A stretch of DNA of 64,000 nt. Origin: Cryomorphaceae bacterium. Lineage in GTDB: Bacteria > Bacteroidota > Bacteroidia > Flavobacteriales_D > Sanyastnellaceae. The DNA is taken from NCBI GenBank assembly GCA_016124575.1, contig WGNM01000020.1:53892-117891 (forward strand), written 5' to 3'. Within the stretch, counting starts at the first letter, position 1, and each line of letters begins with the position of its first letter. The notes under the pieces were generated by a model. The model made no database searches. It was not told the DNA's origin and saw only the letters and a program-made list of their open reading frames with translations. The translations under genes were made by a program, and so were the position numbers. Positions 30,001 to 37,967 of the stretch are shown piece by piece.

Positions 30001-31184
30001 ACTGTTGAATCAAGCGCGCTGACAGTAAGAGATGGATTAACGGTGAGCGTAATTTGAATTTCATCTGTATCGGGAATCGGACACGCGTCATCTGTTGCGG
30101 TAACGGTTACCAAATTCGAGCCGATCATGGTTTCATCTGTAACTACTAAAAACTCACCAACAGCTGGGTTAAGCCCAGTAACATTGAACATCCCCGTAGG
30201 GTACAAAGTCAAAAAATCAGATACCAGATCAATCGACCTGAAGATGTTGCTGTTTTCTGCCGAAACGGTAAACGACAGCGTGTCGCCTGCACACACTTCT
30301 GCCGCAGTAAGACTTAGCTGGGTTGTGTAATCGCCAACAGACGCGATGCCCTGTGGGTCAAAAACCGTTGGGGTTACTACACAAATGCGGGCTATTACCG
30401 CCATGTTTTCGATCATCGAACCAATAAAAGTTGGTCCATCGAACATATCAATTTGGACAGAAACACTGTACGACCCGTAAGCCAAAGGAGTAGTGAAGTC
30501 AATTTCACCTGTAGCTGAATCAATTGTTATTCCTGGAATGGGTTCGTTGCATGGCGAAAACATTGGAGCGTTTACTCCTCCGATGGTTTGCGGACAAACG
30601 AAACTATATTGCAAAGTGTACCCATTTGGGTTGTCGACAGTAATTTGATGCGTGTACACGTCTCCCAAACAAGAATAGGGCACCTGCATGCTCGATATTT
30701 CAACAGACGAGTAGCAGCCCAAAGTTGGATCGATGGTGGTGGAGAAATAAGCCGTAGGCAGCATCGAATTATCCATATTAATGAAGTAATTCCAATCGCC
30801 CTGAAACCACTCCACTTCCCAAGAACATCCTGAATTTAGTGTAACAACAGCAGAATATGTAAGTTGCTGCGTGCCCGGAATAAATCCACCACTGCAGCTG
30901 CTATTGACAAGTTCAGTTGGACATAAATCGGAAATTTCTACCGCAGAAACGAGGGGAATATTGAGCGAGAAAGGAAGAGTGCAGCCATCAGGAAAGAAAA
31001 ATAAGTTCTCGAAGTTCGGTTCTACCGTAGCACCAAAACAGTCTTTGTAGATGGTTAAAGTGATTTCATATTGATCACTACCCAGACACGCATAGGAAAT
31101 GTTCCCTCCTAGAATGTGGTTCGCAACAGATTGCAGACTAAATAATAGAAAAACACCTAACAGAACCCTTCTGAAAATCAACAT
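24033..31184 (-). CDS. Giant T9SS type B sorted surface protein with Ig-like repeats
   Basis: A 2383-residue protein. A signal peptide (LIFRRVLLGVFLLFSLQSV) is followed by NHILGGNISYACLGSDQYEI, an opening shared by many large Bacteroidota surface proteins. The body is a string of diverged beta-sandwich modules of roughly 90-110 residues, many marked by a cysteine motif such as ITICEGDCADI, ITICEGSPAVL, YICEGEQVDL, TAICEGELADL, QLCAGSTLDL or SFCAGTTVDV. SprB-repeat-like modules come later (SSEVCFQACDGVADVTVSGG; NDDLIDCVWNLDDGS marks a PKD-like domain). The C-terminus is a type B / gliding-motility-associated sorting domain: VYVPNAFTPDNDGLNDIFIP, FSIWDRWGDLVFES, WNGSYNDGQYY. It is acidic and probably a surface adhesin. 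Confidence 0.9.
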   Translation of the reverse strand: MLIFRRVLLGVFLLFSLQSVANHILGGNISYACLGSDQYEITLTIYKDCFGATVEPNFENLFFFPDGCTLPFSLNIPLVSAVEISDLCPTELVNSSCSGGFIPGTQQLTYSAVVTLNSGCSWEVEWFQGDWNYFINMDNSMLPTAYFSTTIDPTLGCYSSVEISSMQVPYSCLGDVYTHQITVDNPNGYTLQYSFVCPQTIGGVNAPMFSPCNEPIPGITIDSATGEIDFTTPLAYGSYSVSVQIDMFDGPTFIGSMIENMAVIARICVVTPTVFDPQGIASVGDYTTQLSLTAAEVCAGDTLSFTVSAENSNIFRSIDLVSDFLTLYPTGMFNVTGLNPAVGEFLVVTDETMIGSNLVTVTATDDACPIPDTDEIQITLTVNPSLTVSALDSTVCFGTNVTFDAFGDTDFEWRPLSGPLVGQVFTGSSYTQLCEEPIQIEVLAVNAPLSCNYRDTINVATALFDITGFVTNESCAGNDGAIDITVSGVFGGLTFDWLPNGETTEDLSGLSDDTYSIVVTESSIPGCSRDTMFVVTSVPPPSGSISGDITICEGDCADITFALSGVGPFTVELRDTDTGLLEGVPSVVDQDVWQVCPTTTTTYTLETVTDANVLACVYAIPSSITVTVREIPNAVFLQPNAICIGDDVNIEVDLDLPGSFEITYLQSGTPASPLVVTDGDLITDSPIAATTYSITNVQYTNAPFCPNTNVTDVDVVVNALPTVVFAGDITICEGSPAVLDLDFTGSGDYTFNHDYVAEISPVSLSAEPYEWTVASPAVTSVITISEVTDVTTGCVATVNESATITVNDLPVYSLDQDATICADEYYELVFNVAGVVPFTVTWDDTANLNTNQFSDGDILIVNPVGDANICITEVEDGNGCVSTVNACAFLTEIPQAYFSFSGPEPSLCVGDCYDIPFIITTGSPVEFTFNTPDGQVIQTLSDGDVYQVCPTSDWFLEVLSAIDQVTGCNVEEVTSAIFNITVGAISTISGPASVSYCEDAVCVDIPITFINAIGPLSFDLNGTSYTNIDVATDLVGGVYTVNDCLLVGPTISITNYVDGGIGCSAIDNADIALNAVLLPEVTFGFNQYICEGEQVDLPINVTSSSGIVDFTYETLVTATGATTSNTILGAQNGDVISVSPASTSNYYAVFTEDNTSAETCSSTTSSIMEVSVNNGVQISPVDTLCANNALTYQLSFVMSAGDPASYSVSIPGAQSLDPNGILFVSDPLDPAAAVTVTVNDGANCFPFSFTIDPFNCPILTDAGTVELTPLLLCENDILTVVSNGDEILDADDVLAYVIHDSADNTLGLVYAISDVPSWDIQMDLVIPGFLEYGVEYYVSAVAGDNDGSGIVDLGVAFVSVSEGMPFIIYETPTATISGSTAICEGELADLTIDFTGSGPYTFSYVVDGDPASETVVGPTANNPETLTVGAAGLYTLVAVSNDGCSGTVFGAADVVVNPLPTVVLSGGGQLCAGSTLDLTLDLTGAPGWDVEIAQDLNGDGLADSVTAVNAPSSPFLYTVSDSTNWFVTSVVDANGCVGNDFGATVVVNVTELPTATFAFGDSSFCAGTTVDVLIDLTGNGDWQLDYGVNGGPQNVVVNASPYSFPVDVSSLVCLSGLTDSNGCIAAVAGCIDLTMLALPVADAGPDLDLCSGSAIEIGTAALPGLTYSWSPADSLNDASLAQPTVTGLNSGVAAVTMVLQVGVTDGTCDASDEMTVTLYPLPLVEAGEEGFICANGSTQLQGSGAVDFVWVDNGYFPAGGQNTSNPIVEPAVTTYFFVTGTDAFGCVASDSVLVNVPEPLDYVVDFSSEVCFQACDGVADVTVSGGFEPYDLVWTDAAYSGFSLVDLCAGVYNFNVTDSIGCPLSGTFTILERPEYFIEDAVVIDPACFGIDSGSIEIVSSSAVEYTLDGVSGGPVFAGLGEGIYDITAIDDLGCVADSTVALTWQSLEISISTAFDELVICNGDEVNFEANAQGGFGVFTYNWYEETPPAPLFSNDNPLVVTPLDTMELSVVAIDELGCSSDTLVSLVVFNTPVTVEVEQDNFVICAGECIDLVGIAGGGSGPILINWSLIDPTVEPISINATTNVCPQGNTATYQISANDGCAPEVFATVDVLINPLPQPDIITDVDFGCYPVTVILSNLNNNDDLIDCVWNLDDGSTVSLCGDIEYTYTVPGDYQPWLSVTDVNGCVNADTLDVFISAHDYPVSIFSWEPQPVTTLENEVQFINESVGASEYEWLIGAFETSIEENPFIVFPPFDLLTFDVCLISTNIYGCVDTLCANLAIESEFLVYVPNAFTPDNDGLNDIFIPTIGGGVFAEDYYFSIWDRWGDLVFESSVPGEAWNGSYNDGQYYTQNDVFIWMLEVKSVETGEIVKLRGHVTLLR

Positions 31185-31234
31185 CTAGTAATCCAAATTA
31201 GTTAGTTCAGCGCCAGTTTCAGCGACATTGCTTC

Positions 31235-31242
31235 CAAATGTA
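31235..31242 (-). promoter_or_regulatory. Candidate -7 element for the giant type B protein gene
   Basis: On the minus strand this reads TACATTTG, an exact TAnnTTTG match about 50 bases upstream of the ATG at 31184. The -33 region is not convincing. Confidence 0.45.
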
Positions 31243-31340
31243 TAAATCCAAATCGACATTTGCACACCTTTTCGAGAGAGAATACAAGTTAAGATAATAT
31301 GATTTATGTGCAAAATTCAAATCGTTCATGACAAAAAGCG

Positions 31341-31348
31341 TAATTTTG
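31341..31348 (+). promoter_or_regulatory. Candidate -7 element for the lamin-tail/TonB/PLD unit
   Basis: TAATTTTG matches TAnnTTTG exactly and lies 23 bases before the ATG at 31372. An aaggag at 31363-31368 is only three bases from the ATG, too close for a standard Shine-Dalgarno pairing, which Bacteroidota rarely use in any case. Confidence 0.5.
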
Positions 31349-31371
31349 TCACCCTTCAATTTAAGGAGATT

Positions 31372-32313
31372 ATGAAAACAATTTTTACTTCTATCGCGCT
31401 GCTTCTTGCAGCTCAATCCCTTGTAGCACAAGGATGTACTGACCTTTTCATTTCTGAATACCTTGAGGGATCAGGAAATAACAAAGGTTTTGAACTTTAC
31501 AATCCAAACGCGAATGCGATTGATCTTGGGCCGTACGTTTTGCAACGTTGGTCGAATGGTGCAGCAGCATCTACAGATGAAATCAACCTTCAAGGAAGCA
31601 TTCCTGCCTACGGGACTTGGGTTGTGGTAAACGGACAAACCACTGATGAAGATTTGGGCGGTGGAAGCACCTCACCGGCTTGCGATCCTATTATGCAAGC
31701 GTTTGCTTCACAGCTAGACAACGCATACCCTGCACCAACATATTTCAATGGTGACGATGCTTTGATACTTATCAAGAACGGAGTAACTCCTGTTGACATC
31801 TTCGGGAAATGGGGTGAAGACCCAGGTACAGCATGGACCGATAACGAAGCTGCAGGATACACTTCAGTAGACGGTGGGACATGGTTGACCGCGAACAAAA
31901 CCCTTCGCCGCAAGGCCAGTGTTACCTCAGGTGTTATCGTTAACCCTCCTGTGTTTTATGCACTTGCAGAATACGATTCGTTGCCGAACAACACATGGAC
32001 TGGCCTTGGATGGCATGGTTGTGTTTGTGACCCAAGCTACAATCCAAACTTCACTCCTGAAGTTCAAATGCCTATCGAGCTAACCATGTTCCCAAACCCA
32101 GTTACAAACGGTGTTTTGACTGTAAATGCGAACATGAACATTCTTGCTATAGAAATGTACGACCAATCAGGCCGTCAGGTTTTGTTGCAAGAAGCTACAA
32201 TTACTGGTGCTTCAATGCGCATTGAAACAGGTGAGCTAACAACCGGTGTGTACATGGTGAACGTCCACCTAGAAGGACGTAAAACCTTTACACAACGAGT
32301 TGTAATTAGATAA
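31372..32313 (+). CDS. Lamin-tail domain secreted protein with T9SS type A sorting domain
   Basis: A 313-residue exported protein. The ATG at 31372 gives a signal peptide (KTIFTSIALLLAAQSLVAQ). A lamin-tail (LTD) beta-sandwich follows: DLFISEYLEGSGNNKGFELY (residues 25-44) is its signature, with LGPYVLQRWSNG, GTWVVVNGQ, FNGDDALILIKNG and DIFGKWGEDPGTAW continuing the domain. The C-terminal 75 residues form a type A sorting domain (LTMFPNPVTNGVLTVNAN ... GVYMVNVHLEG). LTD domains often accompany extracellular nucleases and phosphatases, but no catalytic domain is present here, so it may act as a binding protein. It is 16 bases from the TonB receptor gene and likely cotranscribed. Confidence 0.9.
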   Translation: MKTIFTSIALLLAAQSLVAQGCTDLFISEYLEGSGNNKGFELYNPNANAIDLGPYVLQRWSNGAAASTDEINLQGSIPAYGTWVVVNGQTTDEDLGGGSTSPACDPIMQAFASQLDNAYPAPTYFNGDDALILIKNGVTPVDIFGKWGEDPGTAWTDNEAAGYTSVDGGTWLTANKTLRRKASVTSGVIVNPPVFYALAEYDSLPNNTWTGLGWHGCVCDPSYNPNFTPEVQMPIELTMFPNPVTNGVLTVNANMNILAIEMYDQSGRQVLLQEATITGASMRIETGELTTGVYMVNVHLEGRKTFTQRVVIR

Positions 32314-32329
32314 TCCCTGTACACCAGAC

Positions 32330-35224
32330 ATGCGGTTTTTTGCTATTTCGTTTTTTCTGCTGTGCGCAGGATATACATTCGGACAACAAGGGAATCTTTT
32401 TGGAGTCGTTTCTGACGGCATCACCAACGAAACCCTAATTCAAGCCACTGTAGTCATCAAACCTGCAAATGGTGGTGCACAGCAAGGCGTGCTAAGTGAT
32501 ATCAATGGAAAATATACTGCGAAGTTGCCTTATGGCGATTACGATGTGAGTGTATCATACGTTGGATATCAGGCAGCATCGAAAAGAATAACGATCGACA
32601 GAGCCGCATTTGAGCTGAACTTCGCTCTGAAAACAGTTTTGCTGAACGAGGTTGTGGTTACAGCCGATATGGCCATTGAACGTGAAACGCCTGTTGCGTT
32701 TTCGAACATCAAGCCACTGCAAATTGAAGAAGAGCTGGGTTCTCAGCCCATTCCTATGATTTTAAACTCTACCCCCGGCGTGTACGCCACGCAAGAGGGG
32801 TCTGATGACAACGGTCCTTCCATATCCATCCGCGGATTCAAACAACGCAACGTCTCTGTAATGATCGACGGTATTCCCGTGAACGACATGGAGAACGGTT
32901 CGGTTTTTTGGAACAACTGGTTCGGATTGGATTTGGTAACTCAAACCATGCAAGTGCAGCGCGGACTTGGAGCATCTAAGCTCGCGCTGCCTGCAATTGG
33001 TGGTACGGTGAACGTCATCACGCAAGGTATTGAGGCCAAAAGAAAAACAACAGTAAAACAAGAGTACGGCACTCCAGGAATGGTTCGAACTACGGTGGGT
33101 CATACCAGTGGGCGCCTCGACGGCGGATGGGGTTATACCCTAGCTGCTTCCTACAAATACGATCAAGGATTTGTAGACCAGATGTACTCAAAAGCGTGGT
33201 TCTACTACGCTAAAATCCAAAAAGAATTGGGCAACCATATGCTGAGCTTCAGCGCTATGGGTGCTCCGTCTGAAAATGCCACCCGCTCGTATCAGCAGCG
33301 CATCGGCACGTATGATAAAGACCTTGCACGAGGTCTCTTCAAAGGAACGGAAGAAGAATACCAACGCTTGCAAGCGTATCACAATGCTTATTTTCAAATC
33401 GATAACGACGACGTTCTCGGGAACAACCTCACCATTGCACAAGAAAATGCCGCTATCGCAGATCTAAATGCACAATATGGTTACGAATCGAAGGCAGACT
33501 TCGAAGCTGAAATGTCGCGGTACGATTACATCGACACAACATACGCCCTCGAAAAAGGACTGAAATACAATGTCCACTGGGGAAACCTCAATGGCGGCGT
33601 AAAAAACGAACGGGTAAATAAGTACCATAAACCGCTCTTCTCTTTCCGCCATAGCTGGAAGGTTAGCGATCGTTTGTTTATCTCAAATATCCTCTACTCT
33701 TCTTACGGAAATGGCGGTGGAACAAGCTTGAACCCCTCTCTTGGAGGTGGCGACTACGATGAGAACGGACAAGTTAATTTCCAGAAGTTTTACGACGCGC
33801 ACACCATTCCTGCCCCTCCTTTTAACACCCTCCCTATTGACCCAACCTACTCAGCTACTGAAGTGAAAGCAGGTTGGATTTTACGCCGTGGATTGAACAA
33901 CCACCAGTGGTATGGACTTCTGAGCACATTTCAATTCGATTACAATAAGAATTGGACATTTAGTGGTGGACTTGATGCGCGCACATACCGAGGTGAGCAC
34001 TTTGCCGAAATCACTGATCTGCTCGGTGCCGATTACTATATTGATGCTTTTGCCGCACCAGGAAATGAGGCTCGGCTGAACCGGGTAGGAGACAAAATTT
34101 CTTATCACAACGATGCTTTCGTAAAGTGGGGCGGACTATTCGGAATGGCTGAATTTAAAAACCAGCTCTGGAACGCTTTTTTAAACGTTTCAGCCGTATA
34201 CCAAGGCTACAACCGCATCGACTATTTCGCAAACCTCAATGAAGACGGTAGCTACGCTGAATCAGGTTGGAAATGGATTCCTGGATTCACTCTGAAAACA
34301 GGCGGAAACTACAAAATCAACGAGTACAACAGCGCGTTTGTAAACTTCGGATACCTAAACCGCACCCCTGTTTTCAGAAACGTTATCGGCGGCGACAATG
34401 AATTTGTTCAAAACACCGCCAACGAACTTATCACCTCTGGTGAGTTTGGCTACGGATACAGCCACTTCCCTTTCACTTTAAACGTAAACGGATACTACAC
34501 CGATTGGAACAACCGACCTCTCGACAATCTGCTACGTGTAGTAATTGAAGATGCCGATGGTGTTGAACGTACGCTGAATGCCAACGTAAACTCAATGAAT
34601 GCAGTGCACATGGGAATAGAAGCCGATGGTGCATATCAGTTGAACGATTTCTTTACTGTTGAAGGGTATATCTCCTTCGGAGAATGGAAATGGAACAGCA
34701 GCTCCGACAGCTTGACGTTGATCGATCAAGAAACGCAACGTCCGTATACCGACATCAACGGCGATGTCGTTTATGTTTCTTATGACGCCAAAGGTGTCCA
34801 TGTTGGTGATTCCCCGCAGTCGCAATACAGCGCCAGTCTTAAATTCGAATGGAAGAAATTCTATGTCAAGCCCCGCTTTACATACTTCGATCGTCACTAT
34901 TCAGACTTCGACCCCTTCAGTTTGTTCGGTGAAAATGAACGCAGAGAAAGCTGGCGTATGCCCGGTTATGGCATCCTTGAAATACACGGCGGATATAGCT
35001 TTAAGATCAAAGACACTCAGTTCGACCTCAGAGGAAGTATCTTCAACGTGTTGAACACCACATACCTCATCAACGCTCAAAACAACGATGCACTTACTGC
35101 TTATGTGTACGAAAATACCGCGCTGAGATACCCTTTTTCTCAACGTAATTTCGATGCAGCATCGGCAAGTGTTTACCCTGGACTTGGCTTCAGAACCAAC
35201 TTCTCATTGCGAGTACGCTTTTAA
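32330..35224 (+). CDS. TonB-dependent outer-membrane receptor
   Basis: A 964-residue outer-membrane transporter. After the signal peptide (RFFAISFFLLCAGYTFG) comes a carboxypeptidase-like regulatory domain (LFGVVSDGITNETLIQATVV, LSDINGKYTAKLPYGDYDV, VSYVGYQ; about residues 24-105). A TonB-box-like stretch VVVTADMAIERETPVAFSN and a plug domain (PSISIRGFKQRNVSVMIDGI, NDMENGSVFWNNW, AIGGTVNVIT) follow. The rest is the 22-strand beta-barrel, ending with YPGLGFRTNFSLRVRF and its terminal aromatic. No SusD-like partner is encoded nearby, so it is not a polysaccharide-utilisation pair. Its substrate is unknown; neighbours suggest a product of nuclease or phospholipase action. Confidence 0.95.
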   Translation: MRFFAISFFLLCAGYTFGQQGNLFGVVSDGITNETLIQATVVIKPANGGAQQGVLSDINGKYTAKLPYGDYDVSVSYVGYQAASKRITIDRAAFELNFALKTVLLNEVVVTADMAIERETPVAFSNIKPLQIEEELGSQPIPMILNSTPGVYATQEGSDDNGPSISIRGFKQRNVSVMIDGIPVNDMENGSVFWNNWFGLDLVTQTMQVQRGLGASKLALPAIGGTVNVITQGIEAKRKTTVKQEYGTPGMVRTTVGHTSGRLDGGWGYTLAASYKYDQGFVDQMYSKAWFYYAKIQKELGNHMLSFSAMGAPSENATRSYQQRIGTYDKDLARGLFKGTEEEYQRLQAYHNAYFQIDNDDVLGNNLTIAQENAAIADLNAQYGYESKADFEAEMSRYDYIDTTYALEKGLKYNVHWGNLNGGVKNERVNKYHKPLFSFRHSWKVSDRLFISNILYSSYGNGGGTSLNPSLGGGDYDENGQVNFQKFYDAHTIPAPPFNTLPIDPTYSATEVKAGWILRRGLNNHQWYGLLSTFQFDYNKNWTFSGGLDARTYRGEHFAEITDLLGADYYIDAFAAPGNEARLNRVGDKISYHNDAFVKWGGLFGMAEFKNQLWNAFLNVSAVYQGYNRIDYFANLNEDGSYAESGWKWIPGFTLKTGGNYKINEYNSAFVNFGYLNRTPVFRNVIGGDNEFVQNTANELITSGEFGYGYSHFPFTLNVNGYYTDWNNRPLDNLLRVVIEDADGVERTLNANVNSMNAVHMGIEADGAYQLNDFFTVEGYISFGEWKWNSSSDSLTLIDQETQRPYTDINGDVVYVSYDAKGVHVGDSPQSQYSASLKFEWKKFYVKPRFTYFDRHYSDFDPFSLFGENERRESWRMPGYGILEIHGGYSFKIKDTQFDLRGSIFNVLNTTYLINAQNNDALTAYVYENTALRYPFSQRNFDAASASVYPGLGFRTNFSLRVRF

Positions 35225-35236
35225 TAAATATATAAA

Positions 35237-37429
35237 ATGATCAAAAATCTTACGCTTGCCCTGGTTATGATGCTGGGTATAACGGTTACGGCTCAAACAG
35301 ACATTCTTGATGCACGTACAAACTTCGCAATCAACGAAGAAGTAACTGTAACAGGTATCGTTACCAACGATGGTTCGTTGGGTTCAATACGCTACATTCA
35401 AGACGGTACAGCGGGTGTTGCCATTTACCCTGGTACCAACTGGGATTCGTTCACTGAACCTATGCCGGGTGATGAAATCTCTGTTACTGGTATATTAACT
35501 GAGTTCAACGGACTGCTAGAAGTAGGGCCAAGTTTGTCTGAGGTGGTTATCAATAGCACTGGCAACCCCCTTCCAAGTCCAATCGTACTCGCTCCAAGCG
35601 AAGTAAACGAGACTTACGAAGGCATGTTGGTGGAAATTGAAAACGTATTCTTCGCTCAAGGAGGCATAGCCATCGCCGGCAACAACACCTATTCTTACAC
35701 TGCCAATGGTGAATCAGGTGTGATTTACGTACGCACTGGAAATGTCCTCATCGGTGAATTGCTTCCTCCATGTGAAACCATCCTTACAGGAATCGTTTCT
35801 CAATTCGACCCTGCCGGTCTTGCTGGTTATCAAATTTTACCGCGAAATGTCGACGACTTTCAATCGGTTTCAGCCATTTGCATCTCAACACAGGTTGAAC
35901 AAACAAACATTACCACCAGTGGTTTCACTTTGGAATGGTTAACCGACATTGCCGGTGATTCGAAAATCGAATACGGTTTAACAGAAGCGCTTGGTTTAGA
36001 AGTAAGCAATGCCACTGAAACTACCGATCACGCGCTTGCTATCACGGGTCTTCAGCCTGGCACCATTTACTACGCGCGTGTTATATCGTCTATCAACGGT
36101 GAGTCTACCGCTTCTTCTATTCGCCCTTATGCTACCGTTTCTGAATCATCAGGTGAGATTCTTGCCTACTTCAATAGTACAGTAAGCAACAGTGTGGCGA
36201 CCATTGAAAACGCTATCAATATTGGCGCCGACATGAATGATACCATCGCGGCTTACATCATCCGTGCGCAGCACACTATTGATTTCGCGATCTATAACAT
36301 CAACAATACTCTAATCGTTGATGCGATCAACCAGGCACAAGCCAATGGTGTTCAGATTCGTTATATCGCCCACGGTGCAAATGCCAACATCGGTATCGGT
36401 AGCTTCAATTCTGGAATCCCAGTTCACTACCGTCCAGACGATACCGGAAGCGGTATGCACAACAAATTCGCTATCATCGATGCCGAATATGCAGATATCG
36501 CATATGTTTTAACAGGATCAACCAACTACACCAACGAAAACCTTGTCGACGACCCGAACAACCTCATCATCTTCCAAGATCAGAGTATGGCGCGCGGCTA
36601 CCGCTTGGAATTTGAAGAAATGTGGGGTACTTCTGCAGCGCAGCCCAATGCAGCAAACGCTAAATTTGGTGCCGATAAAACCATCAACACCCCAAAAAAC
36701 TACATCGTAGGTGGTACACCTGTTGAGGTGTATTTCTCGCCTACTGATGGGACAACACGGGCTATTGAACAAGCAATTTTAACTACAGGGTACGATATGT
36801 ACTTCTCTCTTTTGGCTTTCACGCGCGACGATCTTGCTGCTGCCATCATGGAAGTAGGTGCTTCAATCTTCATCAACCCGATTGGAATTATTGAGCAAAT
36901 CAGCTCTCAAGGTTCAGAATATCAACCGCTATTGGATGATGGAATTACGGTGTACTCGCACCAATCTGTCCCTGGTCAGTTGCACCACAAATACGGCATC
37001 ATCGACCAAAGCCAGCCTCTTTCTGACCCAATGGTCATCACGGGCTCTCACAACTGGTCGTCGTCGGCTGAAACGGTTAACGATGAAAACACTGTCATCG
37101 TGCACGATGCGCGCATTGCAAACCTTTACTACCAAGAGTTTTACGGCATGTTGATCGACCTCGGCGTAGGTGTTGAAGAACACGGTGAAATGGGTGTTTT
37201 GCTTGTTTATCCGAACCCTGTAAATGATGTGATGACTTTGGTGCGTACCGACAACAACAACATGGTTGGAACGGCTACCATTTACGACATGAACGGAAGG
37301 GTGGTGATGACGCAAAACCTGAATGCTACAACTTCACGTTTCGATGTTTCAAATTTGCCAACAGGAGTTTACATGCTTGAAGTAGCCGGAAAAACTGCTG
37401 TTTCTCAAACAAAGTTTATTCGTCAGTAA
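35237..37429 (+). CDS. Secreted phospholipase-D-like protein with OB-fold, fibronectin III and T9SS sorting domains
   Basis: A 730-residue exported protein. The signal peptide (KNLTLALVMMLGITVTAQ) is followed by an OB-fold/DUF5689-like domain (EVTVTGIVTNDG, IRYIQDGTAGVAIYPG; residues 30-210), a fibronectin type III domain (FTLEWLTDIAGDSKIEYGL, LQPGTIYYARVIS; 215-300), and two phospholipase-D lobes each with an HxKxxxxD motif: MHNKFAIIDAEY (about 406), followed by TGSTNYTNEN, and LHHKYGIIDQS (about 581), followed by TGSHNWSSSAETVNDEN. Both catalytic His/Lys sets are intact. A type A sorting domain ends the protein (LLVYPNPVNDVMTLV ... GVYMLEVAG). It could be an extracellular nuclease or phospholipase; the family covers both. 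Confidence 0.92.
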   Translation: MIKNLTLALVMMLGITVTAQTDILDARTNFAINEEVTVTGIVTNDGSLGSIRYIQDGTAGVAIYPGTNWDSFTEPMPGDEISVTGILTEFNGLLEVGPSLSEVVINSTGNPLPSPIVLAPSEVNETYEGMLVEIENVFFAQGGIAIAGNNTYSYTANGESGVIYVRTGNVLIGELLPPCETILTGIVSQFDPAGLAGYQILPRNVDDFQSVSAICISTQVEQTNITTSGFTLEWLTDIAGDSKIEYGLTEALGLEVSNATETTDHALAITGLQPGTIYYARVISSINGESTASSIRPYATVSESSGEILAYFNSTVSNSVATIENAINIGADMNDTIAAYIIRAQHTIDFAIYNINNTLIVDAINQAQANGVQIRYIAHGANANIGIGSFNSGIPVHYRPDDTGSGMHNKFAIIDAEYADIAYVLTGSTNYTNENLVDDPNNLIIFQDQSMARGYRLEFEEMWGTSAAQPNAANAKFGADKTINTPKNYIVGGTPVEVYFSPTDGTTRAIEQAILTTGYDMYFSLLAFTRDDLAAAIMEVGASIFINPIGIIEQISSQGSEYQPLLDDGITVYSHQSVPGQLHHKYGIIDQSQPLSDPMVITGSHNWSSSAETVNDENTVIVHDARIANLYYQEFYGMLIDLGVGVEEHGEMGVLLVYPNPVNDVMTLVRTDNNNMVGTATIYDMNGRVVMTQNLNATTSRFDVSNLPTGVYMLEVAGKTAVSQTKFIRQ

Positions 37430-37479
37430 GCCCCATGTGATTCGTGTCACACGCGAATTAAAAAAATTCCCCCAACTTT

Positions 37480-37520
37480 GAATGCCGTTACATGCTTTTG
37501 TAACGGCATTCAACATTTTT
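37480..37520 (+). terminator. Intrinsic terminator after the PLD-like gene
   Basis: A 13-base stem (gaatgccgttaca at 37480-37492, tgtaacggcattc at 37499-37511) with a six-base loop, followed by aacattttt. It lies only seven bases before the rhodanese ATG, so it could instead be a hairpin in that gene's leader. Confidence 0.7.
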
Positions 37521-37526
37521 ATACCT

Positions 37527-37967
37527 ATGAAAAAAGTCATGAATATCGCTTTCCTCTTATCAGTTATTGCTGCTACTTCTTGCTCTACTCCTTCTTCGCC
37601 TCACGCGGCGGATGATGCAGCAGTGGCTCAGTCTGTACAAGCTACTGTAGCAAAAGATGTAGATGTAACCGCATTCAATCAAATGATGGCTGATCACCCA
37701 GATGCTACTGTGCTTGATGTCCGCACCCCAGAAGAAACAGCCGCTGGCATGATTCCCTCTGCCAAACACATTGATTTTTACGATCCCAATTTCGCAAACT
37801 TGGTTGCTGAATTGCCGAAAGACAAGCCCGTAATGGTGTATTGCGCAGCCGGTGGTCGCAGCAGTCAGGCTATGGACAAGATGAAAGGAATGGGCTTTAT
37901 GGAAGTTTATAACCTGAACGGCGGTTACCGTGCTTGGTCATCTGCTGGTATGCCAACTACCAAATAA
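37527..37967 (+). CDS. Rhodanese-domain lipoprotein
   Basis: A 146-residue protein. The ATG at 37527 gives a lipoprotein signal (VMNIAFLLSVIAATSC; the Cys at about residue 19 would be lipidated). A Ser/Ala-rich linker leads to a single rhodanese domain: ATVLDVRTPEETAAGMIPSA, then KDKPVMVYCAAGGRSSQAMD with the active-site loop CAAGGR intact, and VYNLNGGYRAWSSAGMP. Such envelope rhodaneses handle sulfane sulfur or redox chemistry in the periplasm; the partner is unknown. Its stop overlaps the start of the next small gene by one base (TAATG), implying translational coupling. Confidence 0.9.
   Translation: MKKVMNIAFLLSVIAATSCSTPSSPHAADDAAVAQSVQATVAKDVDVTAFNQMMADHPDATVLDVRTPEETAAGMIPSAKHIDFYDPNFANLVAELPKDKPVMVYCAAGGRSSQAMDKMKGMGFMEVYNLNGGYRAWSSAGMPTTK

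Noticed and set aside
37440..37458. The attcgtgtcacacgcgaat near-palindrome after the PLD-like gene as a terminator or operator
   Set aside because: It is followed by A's rather than T's, has one mismatch/wobble and no repeated copies; a better terminator lies at 37480.
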